22,886 bases of DNA from Polaromonas sp. (GCA_026786065.1 JAJAYS010000095.1:1-22886), one strand, 5' to 3'; positions 1 to 10,414 are shown, counted from the stretch's first letter. Translations and numbers: made by a program. Notes: generated by a model not told the origin, from the letters alone.

Positions 1-2
1 AG

Positions 3-149
3 GCAATACACGCGCCGTGGCTGGCATCGCCCTCGACATTGGAGCTAGCTGGAGTACAGATCGGAAAAAACTACCCGTTTCCTATCGTGCAACACGATCA
101 GGCTCGCGCGAATTCCCTAAAACGCTACTCGGTTGTTAAAACGAAGTGA
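3..149 (+). CDS. phrB: Deoxyribodipyrimidine photolyase, C-terminal end (partial)
   Basis: An open frame enters from the window edge and ends at TGA 147-149, giving 48 residues. They read like the extreme C-terminus of class I CPD photolyases: an IHAPW motif, then an AGV-x-x-G-x-x-YP segment, then PIVQHDQAR followed by a basic tail. In E. coli PhrB the corresponding stretch is IHKPW, then YPQPIVEHKEAR. The family repairs cyclobutane pyrimidine dimers with light, using FAD and an antenna chromophore. This end belongs to the helical FAD-binding domain; the rest lies outside the window. The gene is convergent with chpA, 57 bp between the stops. Another frame is also open here (2-139) but shows no family resemblance. 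Confidence 0.85.
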   Translation, partial: AIHAPWLASPSTLELAGVQIGKNYPFPIVQHDQARANSLKRYSVVKTK

Positions 150-165
150 ACCAACCCGCTATTGC

Positions 166-183
166 TTAAAAGCGCTTCGCGCT
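166..183 (-). terminator. Probable intrinsic terminator of the pil-chp operon
   Basis: Read on the minus strand, the arms AGCGC and GCGCT flank a GAA loop and are followed by a short T run. The hairpin starts 24 nt after the chpA stop. The stem is only 5 bp and the T run is short, so this is a weak terminator. Confidence 0.4.
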
Positions 184-206
184 ACGTGGCTGGGCTAGAC
201 TAACAT

Positions 207-3200
207 TTAAGCAGAACAGGTTGCCTCAGTCGCACAGTACTGTCGAACGAGCCTAATCAACTCCTCTTCGGAGTAGGGCTTACCCAGGTAATTGTCAACT
301 CCGAGTTCCATCGCGTATTCGCGATGCTTCGCCGCGATGCGCGAGGTAATCATGATGATCGGCAAGGACTTGAGACGGGCATCGGCGCGAATATTTCGGG
401 CCAGATCGAATCCGTCCATCCGCGGCATCTCGATGTCGGACAGGACAACTGATGGCAGCTCATCTTGCAGTCGCTCGAGGGCCTGCAAACCGTCTGCGGC
501 CATGGCCACACGGAATCCTTCGCGTTGCAACAGCCGCTGGGTCACGCGCCTGACCGTGATCGAGTCGTCCACCACCAAAACCAGCGGAACCTTTGACGGC
601 TCGGACGCTGCCATCTTGACGCCACCACCCACCGAGTCCTCGGTCAACACCATGCGTTGATTAGCTGTCGCCCAAGCGCGCGCTCGAACTCCATAAATCG
701 AGGCCAATGCCACCGGGTTGTAAATCAGAACAACGTCACCAGACGCCAGCACCGACATGCCTGAAAGACCGGGTAGGCGCGACAATTGAGGACCGAGATT
801 CTTGACCACCACCTCCTGGTTGCCGATGACTTCGTCAACATGCAAGGCCAGCCGCTGATCGGCGCTTCGAAAAACCACCACTGGCAGCGTTTTGGTCGCA
901 GGCTCGGCGCTCTGAAACGATGCCTGCAACAAAAGACCCGACCAGAAAAAGGGTAAGGCAGAACCCGCAAGTTCGAAGGTGCCCGACGCATAGGCGGCCT
1001 GCAAGTCGTTCGCGGAAACCCGCCGCACCGTCTCTATAAGGTGGGCCGGTACGCCAATGGAAAGGGCTCCTGACCGAATCATGACCACTAGTGTCACTGC
1101 AGTCGTCAGCGGCAGCACCAGCTTGAAATGCGTGCCTTTACCAACGACAGTATTGGTCTCGATCCGACCACCAAGTGCTTGCACCTCAGAGCGTACAACA
1201 TCCATGCCGATGCCCCGACCCGCCAATTCTGTGATTTGTGCTGCCGTCGTGAAACCAGGCAAAAAAATCAGGTCTGCGGCCTGCTGTTCGGTCAACACCG
1301 CATCAGCCTCGATTAAACCCTGCGTAACCGCCTTTTCTTGAATCTGGCGGATATTCAGGCCGCTACCATCGTCGCTGAAATCGACCGAAACGTCGTTTCC
1401 CTCATGTCTCAGGTGGACAGCGATCAAACCGACCGGATCCTTTCCGGAAGCTTCGCGGGACTCACGATCTTCGATGCCATGCGCCACACAGTTCCGAAGC
1501 AGGTGCTCGAAAGCCGGAGTCATACGGTCGAGCATCCCTCTGTCCATCTCGATGGTCCCGCCCAGCAGATCCAGCTTGACTTGCTTGCCGGTGTCTTTGG
1601 ACGCCTGCCGTACTACTCGGTAAAGTCGATCCGCGATACTTTCGAACTCGACCATTCGCGTGCGCAGAAGGTCACGCTGCAACTCGCGAGTCTGACGGGC
1701 TTGTGCGATCAAATCATCTTCTGTGGCCTCAACCGTGCGTTGCAAGGTACGCTGCACCGTCGCGACGTCGTTGACCGACTCCGCCATCATCCGAGTGAGT
1801 TCCTGAACGCGGGTGAAGCGATCAATCTCCAACGGATCGAACCCAGCCTGAGCCTCTTTGGCTTGGGCCAGACGGGATTGCATCTGGGTTTCCGCCTGGA
1901 GTTCGATGTCGCGAAGATGTTGGCGAAGGCGATTCAGGTTGCTATTCATGTCCCCCAAGGAACTTCTCAGCTGCATCAACTCGGCTTCGAGTCGCGAGCG
2001 GGTGATCATGACTTCGCCCGCCTGGTTTACCATTCGGTCAAGCAATTGCGATCGTACGCGCACGGAAGCCCCCGCAGCCTGGCGCACCGAGGCCATCACC
2101 ATTGCCTGCGGCGGGGGGATGAGAGTTTTAGTGGGGGTGTCGGCTAAGGCAGCGGCGACCCGTAAGGTCTCTCCCTGCTCTATTTCCAGCGATTTAATAA
2201 TACTTGCCGAGCCCTCGAGCAGCGAACTACTCCTGAGAGCCACTGCCGGATTTTCATGCGAGAAGTCAATTTGGTCGCGAACCGACAACTGGTCAACCGC
2301 AGAAGAGCCGCTGAGGTCCACTGAGGTCATCCAGGCCTGCGCTTCAACTTCCGCGCCATTCGTCCCGCGGCTGACATCGTCCCCCATCCCAATGTCAGAC
2401 TGGCAGACGCCCGTGTCGCACAATGAGTCAAAGACGTTTTGCATCGCGTCGAATCGGACCAACAACTCATCAAACTCGTCGGCGGGTGGAGGCTCGGTAC
2501 CCAAAGACTCAATTTGGGACTCGATCCTATGGGTCAATTCACCCAAGCGCATCGCACCGGCCAGGCGCGAGCTGCCCTTTAGCGTATGGAGGACCCTGAG
2601 CACCTCTAGGCGAGCTCTTTGGTTATTGGGCCTGCCAGCCCACTGACGCAGCGCACCGCCCAGCTGGGGCATCAACTCTTTTGCTTCCTCCTCGAAAATC
2701 GGGAAGAGATCTGGATCAATCGCGTCGATCGCGTCGATTGCTTCGATTCCAACCTGATCGGACAGATCTTTCAACTCGCCAACGAGGGGGAGCAATACAG
2801 AAACATCTCGATCCAACACCTCAGGACTTGACGGGACTGCTGACACCTTTAAGACCGTTTGTACTGTCCCGATTGGCTCAACAACAACTACTTCGGGAGT
2901 TGTGGCGCAAGCAAGAGTGTTTAAAACTGCTGACGGCATCAGCGAGCTAGAGAGCAGCTCCTTTGAAGCCGTCATCAAGAATTGAGGCGCTTTATCTGCC
3001 GGCGGCGTATCAAAATCGCTCGACTCATTCGAAGAGTTCGAGATCGAATCAGGAAAATCCAGGTTCTTGAGTTGCTCCAACATTTCCGGGTCAGCCTCTT
3101 TGAGAAAGCCAGCGGCGAACTGATGAAGCAGGCGGCGAATTTCTTCAGAAGTGTTCGAGAACAACGCTGAATAAGCATGGTGCGGAGCTGAGTAATGCGA

Positions 3201-6200
3201 CTGCGATTTTTGCAACGCGCGTTCGAACATCCTCGCAATGCTGGAAAGGGCCTGAAACCCTACTGTGGCCGAGCTTCCCGCAAGGGAATGCGCCAGAGCG
3301 ACCGTCGTGTCACTGACCGGCCGATCGACTTCAAGCGCCCACTCCCCAATTTCAGTTACCAAACGGCGTGACCATTCGTCGGCTTCATTCAGATAAACGT
3401 TGTAAAGCGGAATGCCGATACGCAAAGCGCCAATGACCCTGACCTGCTCTTCATCCTCGGTTTCGGTACCCGCGTCTGTGTCTAAAGCGTGGTCAGCGGG
3501 CTCGCGGTAAATCGAGATCGGCCAAGCCGACAAATCATCTAATTCAGCTGCTGACGTCAGTGCAGGGTCCAGGCTCACTTCCCTGACCGGCTCGTCCAAG
3601 GAAAACGAGCGGCTGCCTGAAAGCAGCGGCGTTAGATTAGTAGGTAGGTTTTCAGTCTGAGCAATTGCATCAGCGAAAAACCGGTCGGCTGCCAGCGCTT
3701 CCCGCTCCCCGTCCTCCGGCAGTCCGAACAACGCATCGAAATCCACGTCCTCAATGCTCTGTACCTCGTCGCCAGCAACTGGCATCGTTGGCGAAGCCGG
3801 GAAGGTCAGCGCATCGAGAGTCGCCTTAGGTCTGCCGTCATGGCCCAAAAAGCCAAAGTCGGCACCGCCTGAAAAAATCGGAGCAGTCAACTCCCCGCTG
3901 CCTTCGATCTCGGGCGATAGTTCACCTGAGAGAAACTCCCCAAGATCGGTAGCCTCGTCAAGTTGATCAAACTTAGAACTCTGTTGTGAACCCGGCTCAA
4001 GGGCAGGGCTTGGTCGGCCTTGCTCAGAAACCGCTAATCCACCCGACAACCCTGCATTGGAATGGGGTTGGGCTAGGCTCTTTGGAGCCAAGGCCACATA
4101 GGTTTCGGACGCACGCATGGCGTCGGCACTGGTCGAAAACGGAAGCGAAGACCAGCCAGCTTCATCGCGTGAGGCGATGGCGGAAATCCAGGACTCAAAC
4201 TCGCCCAATGCCTGCAGCATGAGAGTCCTGAAATCGGCACTGGCTGGTTTCTGATCTGCAAGCCAGCTGTTGTTAAGTTTCTCGAAAGACCAAGCGGCAT
4301 CCCCAAACTGCTTGAGCCCGACCATCCGCGAACTTCCTTTCAGAGTGTGGAAAGCTCGACGCAGAACAGTCAGCTCCAAAACGTCGCCGGGATTGTCTGC
4401 CAGCTTGGACAAAGCCTCTGATGCTGCGGCCACCACTTCTCGCGCCTCTTCGAGGAAAATCTCCTGCAGATCATCTTCGGTAAATGTGCTCGGCTCGGAC
4501 TCGTGCGACCCATCGACCTGCAACGCTGTCGGCTCAACCGTCAGGGAAGCCGCCCCCTGCCAAGAAAAATCGGAGCCCTCTGCACCCAACGCCAGATTTT
4601 TGGTCGCAAGCACCTCGATGTATTGTTGTGCGTCCAAGGAAGGAGCGGCTGCCCCGGAGTCCACAATTTTTGCGGAAGAGGGCTCGGCGCCAGAGTCTGA
4701 CATTGGGTTCGGTGCTACAGAATCGGAACCGTCGACGGCCAGCGAACCCCCAAGCGCTTCGGAAAAACCAGAAAGTGAACGCTTGGCACGCCGGCCCATG
4801 ATCGGCTTAAGCTCACCCACTTGCTCGTCGAACACGAACAGCTTCTTGGTCAAAGCAGGTTGATAGTTCAACATGTCGATAAGGAAACTCAGGGAACCGA
4901 CGTTATTGCCCAATTGGTCAAATGTGCCAGCGGCACTGGCCTGCTCAGCATTTACGTCCGTATCAAGCATCTGCTCGACGCTCTCGCGCATACGCAATAC
5001 GGTATGCGCAGCTTGGTCCAAACCAAGAACCGACAGCACGCCACGCATCTGCGAAAGCTGACCAGGAACCGCTTGAAGGGAGCTCTTGTCTTCTGGGTTG
5101 CGGAAAAAAGCATCCAGGCCTTTCTCCAATTCGCCTAAAGAAACCCGCAGCTCCCCAACAACGCTACCCATTGTTTGCTTGTCGCTGATCCGGCCGTAGA
5201 GTTCCTCCATCCACGATTCCAACGGCTGCGGTTCACCTCCCGCGCGGACTCCTTCAAGGCGTTCGGCCAGATTTCGCGTACGGACTTCGAGCAGCGGGTC
5301 ATTTGGATCGAGATCTTCGAATACCGCCTCGAGATACATGACCGATGTCGCAACCTCCATTGCCAGTTCGATGCGGGGGGGTTGCGCCAATTGAACCGTG
5401 CTGTGGATTGCTTGGGTTAATGCCTGAGCGAGAGGGCCACTGGCAGGATGCAATCTGATAAGCGAATCTGCGACCAGGCTAAACTGGTCCGAAACGCTTT
5501 TGAATTTGTTGACATCACCTGCGGACACCGCCGACCAAGTGTCCTTGGCTGCGGCGATACGCTTGCGCGCTTGAGAAAGAGTTGCCGGGTCAAATCGACC
5601 GAACTGAACCAACTCATAGTCAACAAATCTATGCGCATCAAGGCCATACAGTTCCCGAACTACGGCAAGAAGCGGGATTCCGTCAGCGCCCGAAGCTCCC
5701 GCTTGCGCGCAAAAGAAAATCAAGTCCTGGGCCAGACGGTCTGACACCTCCTCAACACCCTTCGCCAAGGACGCATACTGCAAAAGGATTCGGGAACTAG
5801 CGCGCTTTACATAAACGTCGGGTTTAAGCACATCTTGCGCCAGCGCTTCAAAAAAAGCGGCCGCGAGCTTCCAAAAAATCCTGGGTTGCGATCTCGTCTG
5901 TCCAGCGGAAAAACCGAGACACAGGTCGCGCAGGGTTTGTGCCGAATCCGGTGATCTCCCCTTCATCAAGGGAAGAATGGCCCGATCCAAAAGGGCACGG
6001 GAGTCCGGCCCATAAAAGAGAGCCGGTCGGTCTTCCGGATATTTCGGGTCCAGCCATCGCCATTCGTGAGACCAAAGGTCGGCGGGATGAATCCGCTCCG
6101 CCCGCACGATCTCTTGAATTTCGCGGTACTGAGGAAACAAGGAAATCGAAGAGACCGGGCGATTCGACAGCACCCCTTGCAAGTACTCGGTCAACGCGAA

Positions 6201-6557
6201 GCTGGCCCGCTCCAACTTGGTAGAGGCGTCTGCCGTGCAATTTTCAGGCTGTTGGACAAACCTTTGCACCGCAGCTTCCATACCCTTCAATAACATCGCC
6301 GGCGCCGGCAATCCGACCATCTCAAGGGCACCGACAGACTGGTGCAGTTGCTGGCGGGCAATACGCAACTGACTGGAGTCAATCGCCGCGAGGTCGGACC
6401 CTCGAGCAACTTCGGCGTCCCGGACAAATCGCTTCATGGCTTTAACCGCACCTTCAAGCGATTTGCGCAACTCGTCAATCACCCATGCCAGCGGGCCCAG
6501 ATCGTTGAGGCCAAGCTCCAGGTCTGCCGCTTGGGAGGGGGATGCGTTGGATTGCAT
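207..6557 (-). CDS. chpA: ChpA/PilL-type hybrid histidine kinase of type IV pilus chemotaxis
   Basis: This 2116-residue CheA-like kinase is the core of the Chp (twitching motility) pathway; it passes phosphate to PilG and PilH. The N-terminus is FimL-like with a degenerate Hpt segment around H72. Another Hpt-like segment near residue 500 has no histidine. Three Hpt domains carry good phosphorylation motifs: H737 (HTLKGSSR), H1090 (HSLAGSS) and H1324 (HTLKGSSR). A dimerisation region near 1500-1620 is followed by the ATPase with N1689 (LLRNCVAHGIED) and glycine boxes (DDGSGLN, GRGIGMD). A CheW-like domain lies at about 1800-1955. A C-terminal receiver follows, with the VVDDS acidic cluster, D2041 as phospho-acceptor and a late lysine in the KPYS motif. 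ATG at 6557 lies 53 bp after the pilJ stop, so it is probably cotranscribed. No pilK methyltransferase or chpB methylesterase gene follows. Family assignment is firm; Hpt activities are inferred. Confidence 0.95.
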   Translation of the reverse strand: MQSNASPSQAADLELGLNDLGPLAWVIDELRKSLEGAVKAMKRFVRDAEVARGSDLAAIDSSQLRIARQQLHQSVGALEMVGLPAPAMLLKGMEAAVQRFVQQPENCTADASTKLERASFALTEYLQGVLSNRPVSSISLFPQYREIQEIVRAERIHPADLWSHEWRWLDPKYPEDRPALFYGPDSRALLDRAILPLMKGRSPDSAQTLRDLCLGFSAGQTRSQPRIFWKLAAAFFEALAQDVLKPDVYVKRASSRILLQYASLAKGVEEVSDRLAQDLIFFCAQAGASGADGIPLLAVVRELYGLDAHRFVDYELVQFGRFDPATLSQARKRIAAAKDTWSAVSAGDVNKFKSVSDQFSLVADSLIRLHPASGPLAQALTQAIHSTVQLAQPPRIELAMEVATSVMYLEAVFEDLDPNDPLLEVRTRNLAERLEGVRAGGEPQPLESWMEELYGRISDKQTMGSVVGELRVSLGELEKGLDAFFRNPEDKSSLQAVPGQLSQMRGVLSVLGLDQAAHTVLRMRESVEQMLDTDVNAEQASAAGTFDQLGNNVGSLSFLIDMLNYQPALTKKLFVFDEQVGELKPIMGRRAKRSLSGFSEALGGSLAVDGSDSVAPNPMSDSGAEPSSAKIVDSGAAAPSLDAQQYIEVLATKNLALGAEGSDFSWQGAASLTVEPTALQVDGSHESEPSTFTEDDLQEIFLEEAREVVAAASEALSKLADNPGDVLELTVLRRAFHTLKGSSRMVGLKQFGDAAWSFEKLNNSWLADQKPASADFRTLMLQALGEFESWISAIASRDEAGWSSLPFSTSADAMRASETYVALAPKSLAQPHSNAGLSGGLAVSEQGRPSPALEPGSQQSSKFDQLDEATDLGEFLSGELSPEIEGSGELTAPIFSGGADFGFLGHDGRPKATLDALTFPASPTMPVAGDEVQSIEDVDFDALFGLPEDGEREALAADRFFADAIAQTENLPTNLTPLLSGSRSFSLDEPVREVSLDPALTSAAELDDLSAWPISIYREPADHALDTDAGTETEDEEQVRVIGALRIGIPLYNVYLNEADEWSRRLVTEIGEWALEVDRPVSDTTVALAHSLAGSSATVGFQALSSIARMFERALQKSQSHYSAPHHAYSALFSNTSEEIRRLLHQFAAGFLKEADPEMLEQLKNLDFPDSISNSSNESSDFDTPPADKAPQFLMTASKELLSSSLMPSAVLNTLACATTPEVVVVEPIGTVQTVLKVSAVPSSPEVLDRDVSVLLPLVGELKDLSDQVGIEAIDAIDAIDPDLFPIFEEEAKELMPQLGGALRQWAGRPNNQRARLEVLRVLHTLKGSSRLAGAMRLGELTHRIESQIESLGTEPPPADEFDELLVRFDAMQNVFDSLCDTGVCQSDIGMGDDVSRGTNGAEVEAQAWMTSVDLSGSSAVDQLSVRDQIDFSHENPAVALRSSSLLEGSASIIKSLEIEQGETLRVAAALADTPTKTLIPPPQAMVMASVRQAAGASVRVRSQLLDRMVNQAGEVMITRSRLEAELMQLRSSLGDMNSNLNRLRQHLRDIELQAETQMQSRLAQAKEAQAGFDPLEIDRFTRVQELTRMMAESVNDVATVQRTLQRTVEATEDDLIAQARQTRELQRDLLRTRMVEFESIADRLYRVVRQASKDTGKQVKLDLLGGTIEMDRGMLDRMTPAFEHLLRNCVAHGIEDRESREASGKDPVGLIAVHLRHEGNDVSVDFSDDGSGLNIRQIQEKAVTQGLIEADAVLTEQQAADLIFLPGFTTAAQITELAGRGIGMDVVRSEVQALGGRIETNTVVGKGTHFKLVLPLTTAVTLVVMIRSGALSIGVPAHLIETVRRVSANDLQAAYASGTFELAGSALPFFWSGLLLQASFQSAEPATKTLPVVVFRSADQRLALHVDEVIGNQEVVVKNLGPQLSRLPGLSGMSVLASGDVVLIYNPVALASIYGVRARAWATANQRMVLTEDSVGGGVKMAASEPSKVPLVLVVDDSITVRRVTQRLLQREGFRVAMAADGLQALERLQDELPSVVLSDIEMPRMDGFDLARNIRADARLKSLPIIMITSRIAAKHREYAMELGVDNYLGKPYSEEELIRLVRQYCATEATCSA

Positions 6558-6610
6558 ACTTGACGGGCCGTTCAGAATTCGAAGAGGTGATCCAGGGCGA
6601 AGATGGAAGC

Positions 6611-8911
6611 TCAGGCGATTTTGAATCGCGATACCGATTGCCGCAGCTCTTCCGCGATGCGAGAAAGGTCCCGAACCTGCAGGGCAGTCGAGCGCGTCCC
6701 CTCTCCCGTTTGCTCGGTCACGGCGAAAATATGCTGAATGTTGCCTGCAAGCTCGTTTGCCGACGCCGCCTCCTTGGACGTGGCGCTCGAAATCTGTGTA
6801 ATCAGGTCAGCCAGCCGCCTCGAAACCTGGTCGATCTCAGATAGCGCGGTGCCGGCGCTGTCTGAAAGTCTGGCCCCCTCAACGACGCCCTGTGTGGACC
6901 TTTCCATGGCGGCTACCGCGTCTTGCGTATCGGTCTGAATTGCTTTGACCAGCGCAGAAATCTGCCGCGTTGCATCAGCCGATCGCTCAGCAAGTCGCTG
7001 CACCTCTTCCGCCACGACGGAAAACCCGCGCCCGGCTTCGCCGGCCGAGGCAGCTTGGATAGCGGCATTCAATGCCAGCACGTTAGTCTGCTCGGTAATA
7101 TCGGAGATCAAATCGGTGATCTCGCCAATCTCCTGCGAAGATTCTCCGAGACGCTTAATGCGTTTCGACGTTTCCTGAATTTGATCTCGAATGGCATTCA
7201 TGCCGCCAATCGCGTTTTGCACCGCAGTCAAACCGGTCTCTGCCGCTGCAAGCGATTGCTTGGCGACTTCAGAAGAAGCGTTCGCCTGCGTGGAAACGTC
7301 ATTAATTCGGGATGCCATATCAAGTACCGACTGACCGGTTTCGCGAATCTCTCGCAATTGCTCAGTCGATGCAGCAAGCAGCTCAGTCGAGGTACTGTCA
7401 ACTTCGGCCGTCGTCTGCGCCACACGAGTGGCGGTAATCTGAACGTTGCCAACAAGCTGCCGAAGCTCTTCAACCGTGTAATTCACGGAGTCTGCGATGG
7501 CGCCGGTAATGTCCTCAGTCACCGTAGCCTCTTGCGTCAGATCGCCCTCTGCGACTGTCTGCAACTCATTCATTAATCGCAAAATGGCCGCCTGGTTGGC
7601 ATCGTTGACGCGTTTGGCGTCCTGCTCCAGATTCATCGCCTCCTTACGCTGGGTTTCGGCAACACCCTGCCGTTGCTGACTGTCTTGAACCTGTAAGCGC
7701 GCCAAACCCGCTCCGCATAGCAAGGCGATAAATGCGGCCCCAATCAGCGCCGTGAGCGAGGCCGCGCCAAGACCAGTTTCGGAAGAAAGCTTTACTTGCA
7801 ATTCTTCAAGAGTCACGCGCAATGGTTCACTTTCTTTAAGAATCGATGTCTGGGCCTCGCGGGCCGAGACCAAACCCTGTAAATTCCCCAGAATCGAGCC
7901 GGCTTGCACCCGGGTTTGCTCGTAAAGGGCGATCAGCGCCGTCAGGCGTTCACGAATTTGCGGGTCTTTGGTAGCGCTGAGGCGTAATTCGGGGCTGCCA
8001 TCCAGCAAAGCTTGGGATATCTCTTTGAAAGAGTTCAAGTCCTTGCCAAGCAGAAACACGGCTTCCGGACTTACGCCCTCGGTGGTCAAAAACTCATTCG
8101 CGGACTTGCCGATTCGCTGCGTCAACATCACGAGCTGGCCGGCCGCCGAAATCTCCGCCACAGCAGCATTTTGCTGAAGCTTTAGCGAAGAAACGGTTTC
8201 GGCAATTTCCAGCAGGTCGGAGGATTGCCGATTTATCGTACGCAGCGCACTACCCACCTGCGTCAGGATTGCCTGTTGGGCCATCACCGTCTTGGCATCT
8301 TTCTCCGCGCGCTCCATCATGGGTATGGTTTTTTGCAACTCGGGCTGATGCTCGTCAGCAAGCGGCCTCAAGCCCATAGTCGCGTCGCCGACACTAAGGC
8401 CACGAATGGCTTTTGCAAATACTTCTGCGCTGTTACGCACGTCGCCGAATGCGGGGGCGTTGCCAATCATCGCTTGCGAAACCGATTTCGCCAGCCGCTG
8501 GGCTTGCATCATCGACTCGCCAGTGCTGGCAACCTGCTGTGCAACGCCGCCCGCGCGATCCAGCGCGAAATAGGCAACGACGGCGAGCACCATGAGAGAC
8601 GATGCCAAAACGGCACCAAGAATCTTTTGATGCTGACCAACGGTACGTCGGCCCAAAACTGGAAGCGCAAGCAAGTCTGGATTGACCGGCACAAGAGGCT
8701 CTGGCTCCGCAAAATGACCAGACGGAAATTCGCTCCCATCGGCAGTAGCCGTCTCAAGGCGTCGGTCAGCAGCGGCGGGCGACGACTCCCATGTCACTGC
8801 CAAGCTCGAATGAACCTCGCTCGGTGAGCCTACCGACGCGGGTTCCAGGCTATCCAGTGGCTCGTTCAACTTGGGTTTAAACATGGTTTGAAAATTATCA
8901 ATTGCGGACAT
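6611..8911 (-). CDS. pilJ: PilJ, methyl-accepting receptor of the pilus chemotaxis system
   Basis: The product is a 766-residue inner-membrane chemoreceptor that feeds PilI and ChpA. The N-terminal cytoplasmic stretch of about 95 residues is rich in Pro, Glu and Ser. TM1 lies at about 97-117 and TM2 at about 378-400; the periplasmic sensor between them resembles the paired PilJ sensor domains. A HAMP-like helical region leads into the MCP signalling domain. Its hairpin tip near residues 600-625 reads [19 protein letters not shown], then [19 protein letters not shown], as in other PilJ proteins. ATG 8911 is chosen because a TTG 24 codons further upstream (8983) adds residues with no family look. 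An AAGG lies about 10 nt before the ATG. The 190-bp gap to pilI holds no gene that I can see. Confidence 0.95.
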   Translation of the reverse strand: MSAIDNFQTMFKPKLNEPLDSLEPASVGSPSEVHSSLAVTWESSPAAADRRLETATADGSEFPSGHFAEPEPLVPVNPDLLALPVLGRRTVGQHQKILGAVLASSLMVLAVVAYFALDRAGGVAQQVASTGESMMQAQRLAKSVSQAMIGNAPAFGDVRNSAEVFAKAIRGLSVGDATMGLRPLADEHQPELQKTIPMMERAEKDAKTVMAQQAILTQVGSALRTINRQSSDLLEIAETVSSLKLQQNAAVAEISAAGQLVMLTQRIGKSANEFLTTEGVSPEAVFLLGKDLNSFKEISQALLDGSPELRLSATKDPQIRERLTALIALYEQTRVQAGSILGNLQGLVSAREAQTSILKESEPLRVTLEELQVKLSSETGLGAASLTALIGAAFIALLCGAGLARLQVQDSQQRQGVAETQRKEAMNLEQDAKRVNDANQAAILRLMNELQTVAEGDLTQEATVTEDITGAIADSVNYTVEELRQLVGNVQITATRVAQTTAEVDSTSTELLAASTEQLREIRETGQSVLDMASRINDVSTQANASSEVAKQSLAAAETGLTAVQNAIGGMNAIRDQIQETSKRIKRLGESSQEIGEITDLISDITEQTNVLALNAAIQAASAGEAGRGFSVVAEEVQRLAERSADATRQISALVKAIQTDTQDAVAAMERSTQGVVEGARLSDSAGTALSEIDQVSRRLADLITQISSATSKEAASANELAGNIQHIFAVTEQTGEGTRSTALQVRDLSRIAEELRQSVSRFKIA

Positions 8912-9101
8912 AAGGAAAGCCTTGTGGAAAAACGAAAGGCCAGAGGCTAGCGGGCTTGCTGAAATACTGGCTTCTGACCTCAAAACCGCTGCAAAAAGTA
9001 GTTGTTTACCCCTTACCGCTTTTGGAAAAAACGCTTGTGGGCCGCTGTGCTAGGTCAAGGTTTTATGAATTGAGAGTTTCGATGAGTATTTCAGCCGCCT
9101 G

Positions 9102-9632
9102 CTAGGCACCTATAGTCAAAAAGTGCGCCTCTTGCGCGAGCTTCTGGAGATTTATTTCCTGCCACGTTACGCCTTTGAAATCAACGTAACTATTGCCGAA
9201 AAAATCGGGTGCATCGGATGCGCGTCCAGAAAAATCACAAAACATGCCTTGGTTTCGAAGGCCGGAAAGACGGTCGATCCACAAAGCACAGTTCACTTCG
9301 AGCGCACTATTCAATAATACGAAACGCGATTCAGAACACGCGGACTCGGAGAGGCCGAGCTTTGGCTCGCCACTTACAAAGCCGGCGAGATCGACCACGC
9401 CGACCAATCGACCACGCAAGTTGGCAACGCCGACAAACCAGCCTTGCGTGTAGGGGACAGGCTGCAGCGCAGCCCAAGGAAATATTTCCCCAGACTGAAC
9501 CAATGGAAACAGATACTTTTTATCGCCGGCCTCGACGGCGAGCCACGCTGCAGCAACACCTTGAGTACGGGCAACCTGCAGGCGATCAGCCAATCGCATC
9601 TGCAAATCCCGTAGCGCTTGCTTGTTCGCCAT
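9102..9632 (-). CDS. pilI: PilI, CheW-like adaptor of the pilus chemotaxis system
   Basis: A 176-residue protein made almost entirely of one CheW domain, which couples the PilJ receptor to ChpA in the cytoplasm. Visible CheW features are the strand after AAAWLAVEAG, the PVPYTQGWFVGVANLRGRLVG core (the usual G-x-x-N-x-R-G-x turn) and VVDLAGF. ATG 9632 lies 18 bp after the pilH stop, within the pilGHIJ-chpA operon. The length matches PilI of other proteobacteria. The C-terminal ~50 residues (Phe- and Asp-rich, ending HFLTIGA) are also typical of the PilI group. Confidence 0.93.
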   Translation of the reverse strand: MANKQALRDLQMRLADRLQVARTQGVAAAWLAVEAGDKKYLFPLVQSGEIFPWAALQPVPYTQGWFVGVANLRGRLVGVVDLAGFVSGEPKLGLSESACSESRFVLLNSALEVNCALWIDRLSGLRNQGMFCDFSGRASDAPDFFGNSYVDFKGVTWQEINLQKLAQEAHFLTIGA

Positions 9633-9650
9633 AATTCGACCCGCAAGCCC

Positions 9651-10016
9651 TTAGCCAAGGGCCCGGATTTTTTCCATAAGGTCGCTGGCGCTAACCGGCT
9701 TGGTGATGTAATCCCGAGCGCCTTGGCGCATAGCCCACACGCGATCAGTTTCCTGGTTTTTACTTGTACACATGATGATCGGCACGTCGCTGAAAAGCGG
9801 GTCCCGCGAAATGGCGCGCGTGAGCTGAAATCCGTTCTGTCCCGGCATTACCACGTCCATCAGAATCAAGTCAGGCTTCTCCTCAGCCAGCCGCCTGAAC
9901 GCGTCCTCGGCGTTTTCTGCCGTCTTGACAGTGAACCCCTTCTTGGTCAAGAGGTCGCTGAGGAACATCAACTCGGTTTTCGAGTCATCGACTACCAGCA
10001 CTTTGGTAATTGTCAT
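9651..10016 (-). CDS. pilH: PilH, single-domain response regulator
   Basis: A 121-residue CheY-like receiver. The acidic cluster is VVDDS near residues 8-12, the phospho-acceptor is D54 in LILMDVVMPGQNG, the switch Thr is in IIMCTSK, and the conserved Lys is in YITKPVS. In the Chp pathway PilH is one of two receivers phosphorylated by ChpA; in Pseudomonas it opposes or drains PilG signalling. The frame stays open upstream into pilG. The ATG at 10016 is taken as the start because the protein then begins just before the receiver fold and an AAGGA-type SD lies about 10 nt upstream. That SD overlaps the end of pilG, 5 bp away, which suggests translational coupling. Confidence 0.93.
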   Translation of the reverse strand: MTITKVLVVDDSKTELMFLSDLLTKKGFTVKTAENAEDAFRRLAEEKPDLILMDVVMPGQNGFQLTRAISRDPLFSDVPIIMCTSKNQETDRVWAMRQGARDYITKPVSASDLMEKIRALG

Positions 10017-10021
10017 CGCTT

Positions 10022-10414
10022 CTATCCTTGTATTGCGTTGCCGTATACACCCACGGTCTGCAGCAACTGATCTTTGGTAAAGGGTTTTGTGAGGTAGTCC
10101 TGCGACCCCACCATTCGACCACGGGCCTTGTCGAACACGCCGTCCTTGGAGGACAGCATCACGATAGGCACCGCTGAAAATTTTGGATTGCGCTTTAAAA
10201 TTGCAACGGTCTGATAGCCATCGAGCCGAGGCATCAGAATGTCGCAAAAAATGAGGTGCGGCTCGTAATCGTTCACCTTGGACAGCGCATCGAAACCGTC
10301 TTCGGCCAGCAGGACCTCATGACCACCCTGCTTCAAAAAAATCTCCGCGCTTCGCCTGATGGTGTTGCTGTCGTCGATCACCAGCACCTTTAGTCCGGAA
10401 CTTGGAATACTCAC
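10022..10414 (-). CDS. pilG: PilG, single-domain response regulator
   Basis: A 130-residue CheY-like receiver, read by pilus extension machinery in Chp systems. The acidic pair is in VIDDSNTIRR, the phospho-acceptor is D58 in LIFCDILMPRLDG, and the conserved Lys is in YLTKPF. The GTG at 10414 is preferred: GGGAG lies 9 nt upstream, and the protein then has the short N-terminus typical of PilG. A TTG start at 10456 would add 14 residues without an SD. The gene follows the rubredoxin by 69 bp and precedes pilH by 5 bp. Confidence 0.92.
   Translation of the reverse strand: MSIPSSGLKVLVIDDSNTIRRSAEIFLKQGGHEVLLAEDGFDALSKVNDYEPHLIFCDILMPRLDGYQTVAILKRNPKFSAVPIVMLSSKDGVFDKARGRMVGSQDYLTKPFTKDQLLQTVGVYGNAIQG

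Noticed and set aside
2-139. Open frame at the left edge in a second register
   Set aside because: The overlapping frame 3-149 matches the photolyase C-terminus, while this one matches nothing I know.
2717-2745. 9-bp near-repeats (GCGTCGATC) within chpA
   Set aside because: Only about three short units encoding an IDA repeat in an acidic region; normal coding low complexity.
8912-8983. TTG start giving PilJ 24 extra residues
   Set aside because: The extension has no family resemblance, and the ATG at 8911 fits the usual PilJ N-terminus.
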